From positions 75,358 to 139,357 of the forward strand of contig NZ_CP015622.1 of assembly GCF_001643015.1 (NCBI RefSeq): a stretch of DNA of 64,000 nt. The letters are read 5' to 3'. Numbering within the stretch: the first letter of the stretch is position 1; every line of letters begins with the position of its first letter. Origin of the DNA: Corynebacterium crudilactis. GTDB taxonomy: Bacteria; Actinomycetota; Actinomycetes; Mycobacteriales; Mycobacteriaceae. Under the pieces are notes generated by a model. The model was not told where the DNA came from and did not search any database. It saw only the letters and a program-made list of their open reading frames with translations. Of this stretch, positions 38,369 through 47,489 are shown piece after piece. A program made the translations under genes and the position numbers.

Positions 38369-39778
38369 ATGGAAGCAACAACGATTGATGATGCCATTGC
38401 ACAGCTGATTGATATCTATGACACATCCACCAAGTTGGCTAAAGAAACCCTCAACAATGAGGACTACGCCGCATACTCCGATGTGGTCTACCCCAAACTC
38501 ACCGTAGAGGTGCTGGAATGGAGACCCATCGACCGCACCGAACCCTTCGGCTACGTTGATCGCGCCGGGCGTTATTCCGCCGTCCTTTCTAAACCCCAAG
38601 TGATGGAACGCTACCTCCGCGAACAACTAGAGCGTCTCACCAGCAATTATCCTTGCAAAATCTACGTGTCCGCGTCAGATATCCGCATCCCGCCGGAGTA
38701 CATCCGAGATGCACCTTCCGCCACAGAAGCACGTCGTGCAGGAGATATTGCTGATATCATTCCACGCCCCACCCTGGATGAAGTCCACGATGCCATTATT
38801 GACGGTGATTGGAATGCCTTCAATGGTCCTGAACTTCCACTTTTCCACTTTGGGCCGCAGCGTTTCGATATCGCATCCGCCCGCATTGAGCACTACACCG
38901 GCATCAACGTAGAACATGTTCAGAAATACATTCTGTTCACCAACTACGCCATGCACACCACAGAGTTCGTGCACTTTGCCATGTCCGAACTCACCTCCGA
39001 AAACTCCCGCTATTCTGGTCTTTCCTTGCCAAACGGCCAGGTCATTGACCGAGAGGCGGCCTTGTCGATGGGGGCGGAAACACTTGATTTAGCCAGCCGT
39101 TTCCAAATGCCACGCTATGATCTCATCACTGAAACAGGCGATGGCCTCACCATCATCAACATCGGTGTGGGACCGTCCAATGCCAAAACCATCACCGATT
39201 GCCTCGCCGTGCTCCGGCCTGAAGCATGGGTCATGATCGGACACTGCGCTGGCATGGATGCTCGTATGCGCATCGGCGACCTCATTTTGGGCAACGCCTA
39301 CCAGCGTGAAGACCATATTTTGGATAAAAGAATCTCACTCGGCAACCCCATCCCAGCGATTCCAGAAATCCAAAAAGCACTTGAAGCTAGCGTCGATGAA
39401 ATCTATGGATCAGACAATGACCTCATGCGTACCGGCACTGTGTTATCCACCGATGATCGAAACTGGGAATGGCACACCCCGCAAGACCTGTGGAATTGGC
39501 TGAAAGGTTCCACCGCAGCGGCAGTCGATATGGAATCCTCCACGTTGGCGACCAACGGCTACCGCTACCGCATTCCATACGGAACTTTGCTGAGCGTATC
39601 GGATCTTCCACTGCATGCCGTGCCGAAACTTCCAGCTCAAGCACAAGCTTTTTACTCCAACTCCAAGGAAGCCCACGTAATGTGTGCCGTCCGGGCGATG
39701 GAATACTTGGCTGTGGATCCGGAACGGTTGCGTACCCGCAAATTGCGCAGGACTTTGGGTGAGGTTCCGTTCCGTTAA
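38369..39778 (+). CDS. amn: AMP nucleosidase
   Basis: A 469-residue Amn-type enzyme that cleaves AMP to adenine and ribose 5-phosphate. The N-terminal AMP-nucleosidase domain (YPKLTVEVLEWRPIDRTEPF, then RAGRYSAVLSKP) is followed by the phosphorylase/nucleosidase fold, with NIGVGPSNAKTITDCLAVLR, MIGHCAGMDARMRIGDLILG and the late VDMESSTLATNGYRYRIPYG, which holds the purine-site Met-Glu. In-frame GTG codons at 38360 and 38363 are alternative starts with GGAAAG upstream. It is divergent from the Hsp90-like gene. Confidence 0.92.
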   Translation: MEATTIDDAIAQLIDIYDTSTKLAKETLNNEDYAAYSDVVYPKLTVEVLEWRPIDRTEPFGYVDRAGRYSAVLSKPQVMERYLREQLERLTSNYPCKIYVSASDIRIPPEYIRDAPSATEARRAGDIADIIPRPTLDEVHDAIIDGDWNAFNGPELPLFHFGPQRFDIASARIEHYTGINVEHVQKYILFTNYAMHTTEFVHFAMSELTSENSRYSGLSLPNGQVIDREAALSMGAETLDLASRFQMPRYDLITETGDGLTIINIGVGPSNAKTITDCLAVLRPEAWVMIGHCAGMDARMRIGDLILGNAYQREDHILDKRISLGNPIPAIPEIQKALEASVDEIYGSDNDLMRTGTVLSTDDRNWEWHTPQDLWNWLKGSTAAAVDMESSTLATNGYRYRIPYGTLLSVSDLPLHAVPKLPAQAQAFYSNSKEAHVMCAVRAMEYLAVDPERLRTRKLRRTLGEVPFR

Positions 39779-39813
39779 GAGCTTGATTGGGGCCAGATCT
39801 CAGGCTAGTAAAA

Positions 39814-39944
39814 ACCAGACAGGGCGACCAAAGGAACGGTGTTTTGGGGAGTTTCGGTCGCTGTGTCTGGGTACCTAAACCTCAAACCGTCCCAGGCGAC
39901 CAAAAGACACCACCAAGTCACCATTCTTGGTCGCCCTGTCTGGT
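39814..39944. repeat. Double-hairpin repeat element (BIME-like)
   Basis: ACCAGACAGGGCGACCAA (39814-39831) recurs as its exact reverse complement at 39927-39944. Between them are two degenerate copies: GGTCGCTGTGTCTGGGT near 39857 and CCAGGCGACCAAAAGACACC near 39893. The four copies alternate in direction, so the first two and the last two can each fold into a hairpin. It lies between the convergent genes amn and the lipoprotein gene. Confidence 0.7.
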
Positions 39945-39984
39945 GTGGCTAAAAATTACTCCCGAAGCTCTGAAAAAGTGCCCT

Positions 39985-40012
39985 CTCAGATTCGCTTTTA
40001 AGCGCCTCTGAG
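39985..40012. terminator. Possible convergent-gene hairpin
   Basis: CTCAGA-N3-GCTT-TT-AAGC-N3-TCTGAG is an interrupted palindrome between amn and the lipoprotein gene. No T tract follows on either side, so terminator activity is uncertain. Confidence 0.35.
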
Positions 40013-40076
40013 ACTCTGTCCCAGGCCCCACATGCTTATTCTAAAAACTCGAGGCCTTAAACGGGCGCATGAAGTT

Positions 40077-40622
40077 TTAGTTAGCTGGGATATTGAGTTC
40101 AGTGAGGTCATGACGGGACGCGTTATCCAATTCAATTTCCCATTCGAGAAGACCATCATCTTCATTGAGTTCCGCAGAATCTAGAACGCCTTCAGGATGC
40201 TGATCTAATGCGAGGCCAATGGCCTGAGCTGCGGTGATGGTGGCGGTGCGGGCTTCGCGGATATCGTCATCATCGCCTTCGCGCTCATCGATATGAATTT
40301 GGCCGTCTGGGGTGACTTCCAATTCAATGATTTCTTCGCCACTAACAACATCAACGTCGTAGCGGTCTACTGAATCTTCGCGATCAATGGACGTGATGAT
40401 GCCATCGGGGTATTCAGCGAGGACTACATCGATGATGTCGAAAACTGGATCGTCACCATCAACTGCGCTGGATGTGGATGCATCCGCAGAAGTGGTTGAG
40501 GTTGCCTCGCTTACTGTTTCAGCTGTGCTGGGAGTGGCAGTTTCAGAATCAGTGGTGGAGCCGCAACCTGTGAGAATGAGAGGAGTAGCAAGGAGTGCGA
40601 TAACAAGCTTGATGTTCTTCAT
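40077..40622 (-). CDS. Secreted lipoprotein with PepSY-like repeats
   Basis: A 181-residue lipoprotein with signal peptide and lipobox LILTGCG (Cys at residue 20), a Ser/Thr/Ala-rich linker of about 35 residues, and two related acidic modules. The first (DIIDVVLAEYPDGIITSIDR then YDVDVV...EIIELEVTPDG) and the second (AAQAIGLALDQHPEGVLDSA then LLEWEIEL) match the PepSY pattern of helix plus beta-hairpin. PepSY modules often inhibit proteases or sense at the cell surface. The precise role is unknown. ATG at 40622. Confidence 0.82.
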   Translation of the reverse strand: MKNIKLVIALLATPLILTGCGSTTDSETATPSTAETVSEATSTTSADASTSSAVDGDDPVFDIIDVVLAEYPDGIITSIDREDSVDRYDVDVVSGEEIIELEVTPDGQIHIDEREGDDDDIREARTATITAAQAIGLALDQHPEGVLDSAELNEDDGLLEWEIELDNASRHDLTELNIPAN

Positions 40623-40882
40623 GGTTTTGAGCCTAGATGGCGAGTATGAAATGAAGATGAGAGTTTCTTTGAGCCCTCAAAACCGGGGGTGCTAGAAGTT
40701 TTTGGGGGCGTACGTGTGCGCTGCACTTTTGCGGTTCTTCAGGGGCGTATTTGGGGAGGGTGTGTCAAAAATCCATGACAAGGATTATGTTGGGGGTCAC
40801 ATTTGAAAATCTAATCCTGAACGCATCACACCTTAGAGGCGTGAAGGTGCTACACCGTTGATTCTTGAAGGAGAACCCCGCC

Positions 40883-43800
40883 GTGACATCGATGAATTTG
40901 CCTGTTGAGTTGGCTACTTTGTCTGATCAAGCTGTATCGAAGGTGCGCGCTTGGTTGGAATACAGCAAGAAGGAAAGCGTTCCTAATGCTGATGCGAAGC
41001 GTCTAGCTGCGGTTTTGCAGGATCCGAATGGGTTGGATTTCACGGTTGGTTTCGTAGATCGGGTGGTGCGCACGGAAGATGCAGAAGCAGCGGCGCATGC
41101 TTTGCATGAGCTTGGGAAGATAGCTCCGGCCACGATGTCTTTTTTGGATCGTGCGCAGATTCAGGCAGGTTCTCTGGTGGGGCGGGCGTTGCCGAAAGTA
41201 GTGGTCCCAGCGGCGCGGGCCAGAATTCGGCAGATGGTGGGCCATATGATTGTCGACGCCCGTGACAAGCAGTTTGGAAAGGCTGTCGCTGATATTCAGT
41301 CAGATGGGCATCGTCTGAATATCAATTTATTGGGCGAAGCGGTGTTGGGTAGAAAGGAAGCAGCCAAGCATTTGGAGGATACGGTGCGGTTGTTGCGCCG
41401 TCCGGATGTGGAATATGTGTCGATCAAGGTGTCTTCGGTGTCTTCGCAGATTTCGATGTGGGGTTTTGAGGACACTGTTGAATATGTGGTTGAGCAACTG
41501 ACACCTTTATATACAGAGGCTGCGCAGGCTCCCAAAGGTACTAAATTTATCAATTTGGATATGGAAGAGTACCGCGATCTGCGTCTGACCATGGAGGTGT
41601 TCAAACGCCTGCTGTCCAAGCCGGAGTTGGCTGATTTTGAGGCTGGCATTGTGCTGCAGGCGTATCTTCCGGATGCGTTGGGTGCGATCCAGGACTTGGC
41701 GGAATTTGGTCGTAAGCGCACAGCCAATGGTGGTGCTGGAATCAAGGTTCGCCTGGTCAAGGGTGCTAATTTGCCGATGGAGCATGTGCACGCGCAGATC
41801 ACCGGCTGGCCAGTGGCAACGGAGCCGTCCAAGCAGGCGACTGATGCTAACTACAAGCGCGTGTTGTATTGGACGATGCGCAAGGAAAACATGGAGGGCC
41901 TGCGGTTGGGAGTAGCGGGCCACAACCTTTTCGATATTGCGTTTGCGCATCTGCTTTCTGTGGAACGTGGTGTGGCGGATCGTGTGGAGTTCGAAATGCT
42001 CCAGGGCATGGCCTCTGATCAGGCGCGCGCAGTAAGCCAAGATGTCGGTGACCTGCTGCTTTATGTGCCAGCTGTGAGTCCACAGGAATTTGATGTGGCT
42101 ATTTCCTACCTGGTGCGTCGCCTGGAGGAAAACGGCGCGAGCGAGAATTTCATGTCCGCGATCTTCGACCTGGATGTGGATAATCCGGCGTTCAAGCGAG
42201 AGGAGAGCCGCTTCCGCGCCTCCATTAATGATCTGGCCACGCTCATCGATGCGCCCGCGCCCGGCCCCAACCACGCACAAGACCGCAGCACAGAGACGCT
42301 TATCGACGCCCCTCTCGTTCCTTTTTACAACGAACCCGACACCAACCCAGCGCTTATCCAAAACCAACAGTGGGCAACCGATGCCCTTGCAACCGCAGCA
42401 GAAGATGGTTGGTTGGATAAACAAACGAAGCCGACAGTGTTGGATGGGGGAGACGTCGAGAAGCTTATTGGTGATGTGCGGGCAGCTGCGCAGGCGTGGG
42501 CAGCACGCCCAGCCGAAGAACGCGCTCGTATTTTGTATAAGACGGCCGAACTTTTGGCCGTTAGACGTGGGCATTTAGTTTCCGTGGCTGCGGCCGAGGT
42601 GGGTAAATCCGTCGAGCAGACCGACCCAGAGATTTCTGAGGCCATCGATTTCGCGCGTTATTATGCGCAGCTTGCCTTGGACTTGGGCGATGTAGACAAT
42701 GCTGAGTTCACCCCAGATCGCGTTGTTGTGGTCACCCCGCCATGGAATTTTCCGATCGCCATTCCGGCCGGTTCCACCTTTGCAGCACTTGCGGCGGGTG
42801 CCGGTGTGATCCATAAACCATCGAAGCCCAGCCAGCAGTGTTCCGCTGCAGTCGTGGAGGCTTTGTGGGATGCCGGCGTGCCACGTGAAGTCCTGCATTG
42901 CGTTTACCCAGCTGACCGCGACGCCGGCCGAGCTTTGATCAGCAACGAACACGTAGACCGCGTGATTTTGACCGGCTCCTCCGAAACCGCCGCAATGTTT
43001 TCCTCCTGGCGTCCTGAAGTGGAAATCAACGCCGAAACCTCTGGAAAAAATGCCATTGTGATCACCCCTTCCGCGGACCGCGACCTCGCTGTGGCAGATT
43101 TGGTGAAATCCGCATTTGGCCACGCCGGACAGAAATGTTCTGCAGCCTCACTGGGTATTTTGGTTGGCAGTGTTTATGATTCAGAGCGCTTCCGGAAACA
43201 GCTGCTAGATGCAGCATCCTCCCTGATTGTGGATTGGCCGACCAACCCTTCTGCCACAGTTGGCCCACTCACTGAGCTGCCCAGCGATAAGTTGCAGCAC
43301 GCGCTGACGACCTTGGAAGAAGGAGAAAGTTGGTTGCTGAAGCCTCGCCAGCTCGATGATTCCGGCCGACTGTGGTCACCAGGAATTAAAGAAGGCGTGA
43401 AACCTGGTACGTTCTTCCACCTCACAGAAGTATTCGGCCCAGTTTTAGGACTCATGAAGGCCGCCGATCTAGAGGAAGCAATTGAGTTCCAAAACGGCAA
43501 TGATTTCGGCCTCACTGGTGGCCTGCAGTCCCTGGATGTGGATGAAACCCGCACCTGGCTGGACCGCGTTGATGTGGGAAATGCCTACGTCAACCGCGGT
43601 ATCACCGGCGCAATCGTGCAACGACAATCCTTCGGAGGCTGGAAGAAATCCTCCGTAGGTTTGGGCTCTAAAGCTGGCGGCCCCAACTACGTCATGCTGA
43701 TGGGAACATGGGCTGATGCGCCAAGTTTGCATGCTCCACGCAAAGCGCACTCCCTGATCAGTAGCCTTGATCTGCCTGGCGAAGACCTCGAATGGATCGA

Positions 43801-44341
43801 AAAAGCCAACGCCAGTGATGAGTTGGCCTGGTCAGAAGAATTTGGCACTCCGCGCGACCTTTCAGGCCTTGATGTGGAAGCCAATATTTTCCGCTACCGA
43901 CCAGCGCACGTTGTCTTAAGGCTAGATGATGCAGCATCTGCCCGCGATGTTGCCCGAGTTCTCCTCGCAGCCCGCCGTGCAGGTTCTGACCTGCGTGTAC
44001 TCCAAAGCCCTGGCATTTCTGAACAGGTTCGGGAAATACTTGTGGCAGCTGGCGTGAGCGCAGAAACAGTGGATGAATCGGTATTTATCTCCAATCTGCT
44101 GCGCGGAGAATACGATGACAACGCCAGCGTGCGTGTCCGCTACCTGGGCAAAGTGAGCGATACTCTGCGCGAACGCCTCGCTGTCCGACCAGAAGTGGCA
44201 CTGCTTGATGATGCAGTGACCTCATCCGGCCGAGTGGAACTGCGCTATTGGCTCAAGGAACAAGCTATTTCCATGACGCTGCACCGCTTTGGTAATCCCG
44301 TTTCTGCTTTCCATGAATTGGCAGAGGAACTCAAGCGTTAG
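40883..44341 (+). CDS. putA: Bifunctional proline dehydrogenase / delta-1-pyrroline-5-carboxylate dehydrogenase
   Basis: A 1152-residue PutA that oxidises proline to glutamate. Residues about 60-450 are the FAD-dependent proline dehydrogenase barrel (VSIKVSSVSSQ, FINLDMEEYRDLRLTMEVF, VRLVKGAN, RVEFEMLQGMA). Residues about 540-1000 are the aldehyde dehydrogenase, with VTPPWNFPIAIPAG, ILTGSSETAAM, NAETSGKNA and the catalytic Cys in FGHAGQKCSAAS. No N-terminal ribbon-helix-helix DNA-binding domain is present, so it should not act as its own repressor. The GTG at 40883 has AAGGAG 9 nt upstream; the ATG at 40892 is too far. Confidence 0.96.
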   Translation: MTSMNLPVELATLSDQAVSKVRAWLEYSKKESVPNADAKRLAAVLQDPNGLDFTVGFVDRVVRTEDAEAAAHALHELGKIAPATMSFLDRAQIQAGSLVGRALPKVVVPAARARIRQMVGHMIVDARDKQFGKAVADIQSDGHRLNINLLGEAVLGRKEAAKHLEDTVRLLRRPDVEYVSIKVSSVSSQISMWGFEDTVEYVVEQLTPLYTEAAQAPKGTKFINLDMEEYRDLRLTMEVFKRLLSKPELADFEAGIVLQAYLPDALGAIQDLAEFGRKRTANGGAGIKVRLVKGANLPMEHVHAQITGWPVATEPSKQATDANYKRVLYWTMRKENMEGLRLGVAGHNLFDIAFAHLLSVERGVADRVEFEMLQGMASDQARAVSQDVGDLLLYVPAVSPQEFDVAISYLVRRLEENGASENFMSAIFDLDVDNPAFKREESRFRASINDLATLIDAPAPGPNHAQDRSTETLIDAPLVPFYNEPDTNPALIQNQQWATDALATAAEDGWLDKQTKPTVLDGGDVEKLIGDVRAAAQAWAARPAEERARILYKTAELLAVRRGHLVSVAAAEVGKSVEQTDPEISEAIDFARYYAQLALDLGDVDNAEFTPDRVVVVTPPWNFPIAIPAGSTFAALAAGAGVIHKPSKPSQQCSAAVVEALWDAGVPREVLHCVYPADRDAGRALISNEHVDRVILTGSSETAAMFSSWRPEVEINAETSGKNAIVITPSADRDLAVADLVKSAFGHAGQKCSAASLGILVGSVYDSERFRKQLLDAASSLIVDWPTNPSATVGPLTELPSDKLQHALTTLEEGESWLLKPRQLDDSGRLWSPGIKEGVKPGTFFHLTEVFGPVLGLMKAADLEEAIEFQNGNDFGLTGGLQSLDVDETRTWLDRVDVGNAYVNRGITGAIVQRQSFGGWKKSSVGLGSKAGGPNYVMLMGTWADAPSLHAPRKAHSLISSLDLPGEDLEWIEKANASDELAWSEEFGTPRDLSGLDVEANIFRYRPAHVVLRLDDAASARDVARVLLAARRAGSDLRVLQSPGISEQVREILVAAGVSAETVDESVFISNLLRGEYDDNASVRVRYLGKVSDTLRERLAVRPEVALLDDAVTSSGRVELRYWLKEQAISMTLHRFGNPVSAFHELAEELKR

Positions 44342-44750
44342 TGCTGTTTTTTAATGCGTGACGTGGTGTCAATGTAAGGGCTTCAATTTCCCCGATGGAC
44401 CCTGGGGCTTAGGCTGGGGTCCTCGAGGGGATTTGGGGCGATTGGGGCAGCTGTGAATCTTGTGAGATTCCGGTGCAAGGATCTGCCACATTTTCGCAAA
44501 AATATTCGAAATCGAACGAAGATTTGCATCTGCTCTAAGTCGGTGGGGTGGATCCTCGTGCCATGTTTCAAATAGCTCTAGCTAAAAGGTCATATGTCGA
44601 TTTGCTGCCTTAAAATCGACACGTTTGCTTGATATGTTTAAACGATCAACATATAGCTTTTGCTACCTTGAGACTTTTATTCTGAAATTCTTAAGCAAGG
44701 CTCCTAAGCTCGGTGACAGAAGTTATTGAGCTTAAGAAATGGAGCATGGC
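44342..44750 (+). promoter_or_regulatory. putA downstream / aldo-keto reductase upstream region
   Basis: This 409-bp gap holds a nested hairpin at 44389-44431 (TCCCC ... GGACCC-N14-GGGTCC ... GGGGA), perhaps the putA terminator although no T tract follows. Two spaced palindromes lie before the reductase: GTCGATTT-N9-AAATCGAC (44596-44620) and ATATGTT-N9-AACATAT (44632-44654). The latter two share a spacer length and lie 35 bp apart centre to centre, so they could be operators. No gene is visible here. Confidence 0.5.
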
Positions 44751-45686
44751 ATGGCTGTCATTAAAGGCACTGAATTTGATGTTTTCCCACTAAACCTTGG
44801 TGGAAACACCTTTGGTTGGACCTCTGACCGAGAGGAAACTTTTGCTGTTTTGGATGCTTTCGTAGCGGCCGGTGGCAACTTTGTGGATACTGCTGATTCA
44901 TACTCTTCCTGGGTTCCGGGAAATGAAGGTGGAGAATCAGAGCGTGCACTTGGTGCCTGGATTAAAGAACGTGGTGCGGACAAGCTGATCATCGCGACCA
45001 AGTCTGGTGCATTGGAAGCTGTGGCTGGACGTTCTCGTGAGGCAACTTTTAGGGCAGTGGAGGGTTCCCTTGAGCGTTTGGGCGTGGAGTCCATTGATAT
45101 TTTTTACTACCACTATGACGATGAAACAGTCAGCATTGAAGAGCAGATAATCATTGCTCAGGATCTAATTGCGCAGGGCAAGATTAAGCATCTTGCGTTG
45201 TCTAATTACACTCCTGAGCGCTTAGCTGAGTTCTTTGAAAAATCTGCGGGCACTTCAGCTCAGCCGGTGGCATTGCAGCCTCATTATAATTTGGTGGCGC
45301 GTAAGGATTATGAGGAAAAGGTGCAGCCGCTTGTTGAAAAGCATGATGTTGCAGTGTTCCCTTATTTCGCTCTTGCTGCTGGTCTATTGACTGGCAAGTA
45401 CACCTCTAAGGGGGACATCGCAGGCAAGGCTCGTGTTGGGCAGCTCGAGCGATATGCCACTGATGAGGCTTTTGCTGTGGTTACAGAATTGCAGGCGGTG
45501 GCTGATGAGTTGGGTGCTGCGCCAACTACAGTGGCCCTTGCGTGGCTGATAGCGCATGGTGTGACGGCACCGATTGCTTCTGTCTCTAAGGTTGAGCAGT
45601 TGGCTGATTTGATGGCTGTGAAGGATCTCGGCTTGAGTGCTGAACAGATTGCCCGTTTGGATAAGGTTTCCGAGCCTTTTGCTTAA
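44751..45686 (+). CDS. Aldo/keto reductase
   Basis: A 311-residue NADPH-dependent AKR of the YajO/general-stress type. Catalytic Asp and Tyr are in NFVDTADSYS, Lys in IIATKSG, and the His-equivalent in IDIFYYHYDDETV, where YHYDD replaces the usual LHxxD. The late GxxxxPIASVSKVEQLADL segment binds the cofactor phosphate. It reduces aldehydes or ketones; the physiological substrate is unknown. The ATG at 44751 has GGAG 6 nt upstream; the ATG at 44739 is an alternative. Confidence 0.87.
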   Translation: MAVIKGTEFDVFPLNLGGNTFGWTSDREETFAVLDAFVAAGGNFVDTADSYSSWVPGNEGGESERALGAWIKERGADKLIIATKSGALEAVAGRSREATFRAVEGSLERLGVESIDIFYYHYDDETVSIEEQIIIAQDLIAQGKIKHLALSNYTPERLAEFFEKSAGTSAQPVALQPHYNLVARKDYEEKVQPLVEKHDVAVFPYFALAAGLLTGKYTSKGDIAGKARVGQLERYATDEAFAVVTELQAVADELGAAPTTVALAWLIAHGVTAPIASVSKVEQLADLMAVKDLGLSAEQIARLDKVSEPFA

Positions 45687-45833
45687 GATTTCCCCTGCGC
45701 AAGTGATGTAGGTCATAACATTTGGGTTACGGTTGGCTGAATCGCTGCTATTTATGTGAAGAGTTATTTAGTCTGGCGTGCATCGCCGGAAAATTGGACC
45801 GAGATTTTCCGCATGATTGCAAAGGTCTGAGAT

Positions 45834-47483
45834 ATGAGCGCAACAACCTCACAAACCTCAGAAAGAAACCAGCCGGATGCTGCGCCGACCAGTGCGGTCG
45901 GTAAATGGGGCGATAAATTTCTCAATGGTGTGGAGAGGCTTGGAAACAAGTTGCCCACACCATTTACGCTTTTCTTGATCCTTTTCCTTTTAACGGCATT
46001 GGCTTCGTCGATTATGGCGTGGATGAATGTCTCCGTGATTGTTCCAGGCTCTGATGAGAAGCTTTTTGTTAAAGGACTTTTCACCGGTGAAGGCCTGACC
46101 TGGTTCACTACAAATCTTGGCGCTAACTACATTGGGTTCCCACCTTTACTTACCGTGCTGCCGATTTTGTTGGCGGTAGGTGTAGCTGAGCGTTCCGGTA
46201 TGTTGGCGGCGCTGATCCGTAAGCTTTTCGGTTCGGCGAAGAAGATTGTGCTGCCTTATGCGGTCGGTGTGATTGGTGTAACTGCATCGATCATGGCGGA
46301 TGCTGCTTTTGTGGTGGTTCCGCCTCTTGCCGCCATGGTGTTTAAAGCTGCTGGTAGGCATCCTGTCGCGGGTCTTTTAGGTTCTTTTGCAGCAGTGGGC
46401 GCGGGTTATTCCACAGCTCTTGTGCCAACTAGTTTGGATGCACTTTTTGCGGGCATTACCAATGCGGTGATGGAAACATTGCCAGGTATTACCACCACGG
46501 AAGTCAATCCTGTCTCTAATTATTATTTCAATATTGCCTCGTCAATTGTGTTGGGTCTGTTGTGTGGTTTCCTTATTGATAAGGTGCTGGAACCGCGCAT
46601 GTGGCGTCAAAATATTGCTACGGAATACGCGTTGAGCTCAGCAAATTCCACCCAGAAAAGTCAAGCAGACCAGAACGCTTCTGCACACGAAGAAGAGGAA
46701 ATCTCTGCAACCCTGACTGCTCAGGAAAATCGTGCGCTGACAATGTCGATGTGGACCACGTTGGCAACAGCAGCAATTGTGCTCGTGGTGGTGCTTATTC
46801 CGGGATCTCCGTGGCGTAATGAAGAGGGTGGGTTCCTGCCAACTTCACCGCTATTGAGCTCTGTGGTGTTTATTGTCTTCCTGTTTTTCATGGTGATGGG
46901 CTTGGCCTATGGCATGGTGGTGGGCACGATCAAGAAGATGGATGATGTCGTGAACATGATGGGCGAATCCATCAAGGACATGATCGGTTTCTTGGTGCTC
47001 GCGTTCATTTTGGGTCAGTTTGTGGCTTTGTTTAATTGGACAGGTATCGGTACGTGGACTGCGGTTCAGGGCGCAGCTAGTTTGGAAGCTATTGGACTGA
47101 CTGGTTTCCCTGCGATTATTGCGTTCATCATGTTGGCGTCATGTCTTAATCTGCTGATCATTTCTGGTTCTGCGATGTGGACGTTGATGGCTGCGGTGTT
47201 TGTTCCAATGTTTGCGCTTCTTGGGTATGAGCCATCGTTTATTCAGGCGGCGTTCCGTGTGGGTGATTCTGCAACGCAGGTGATTACTCCGCTGAATCCG
47301 TACATGATTGTGATCTTGGGATTGCTGCGTAGGTATGAGCCGAATGCTGGTTTGGGTACGTTGATGTCGCGGCTTATCCCATTTGTGATCCCGTTCTGGC
47401 TAGCCTGGGCTACATTGTTGGCAATTTGGTTCTATGCCGATTTGCCGCTTGGACCTGGCTCTGCAATCTTCCTCGAAGGATAA
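45834..47483 (+). CDS. abgT: AbgT-family transporter
   Basis: A 549-residue membrane protein of the AbgT family (p-aminobenzoyl-glutamate importers; some members export sulfonamides). The family features are GVERLGNKLPTPFTLFLILF near residue 33, VGVAERSGMLAALIR, AAVGAGYSTALVPTSLDALF, the hairpin region near residue 400, and LNLLIISGSAMWTLMAAVFV then RVGDSATQVITPLNPYMIV at the end. It lies 6 nt before an M20 amidohydrolase gene. Together they suggest import and cleavage of a folate breakdown product or another acyl-amino acid. The symbol is given by family resemblance. Confidence 0.85.
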   Translation: MSATTSQTSERNQPDAAPTSAVGKWGDKFLNGVERLGNKLPTPFTLFLILFLLTALASSIMAWMNVSVIVPGSDEKLFVKGLFTGEGLTWFTTNLGANYIGFPPLLTVLPILLAVGVAERSGMLAALIRKLFGSAKKIVLPYAVGVIGVTASIMADAAFVVVPPLAAMVFKAAGRHPVAGLLGSFAAVGAGYSTALVPTSLDALFAGITNAVMETLPGITTTEVNPVSNYYFNIASSIVLGLLCGFLIDKVLEPRMWRQNIATEYALSSANSTQKSQADQNASAHEEEEISATLTAQENRALTMSMWTTLATAAIVLVVVLIPGSPWRNEEGGFLPTSPLLSSVVFIVFLFFMVMGLAYGMVVGTIKKMDDVVNMMGESIKDMIGFLVLAFILGQFVALFNWTGIGTWTAVQGAASLEAIGLTGFPAIIAFIMLASCLNLLIISGSAMWTLMAAVFVPMFALLGYEPSFIQAAFRVGDSATQVITPLNPYMIVILGLLRRYEPNAGLGTLMSRLIPFVIPFWLAWATLLAIWFYADLPLGPGSAIFLEG

Positions 47484-47489
47484 GTTTTC

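Noticed and set aside
41507-42574. A 355-codon open frame on the minus strand inside putA
   Set aside because: It is the mirror of a strongly conserved putA coding region, has no recognisable motif and no ribosome-binding site; it is a by-product of the codon use of putA.
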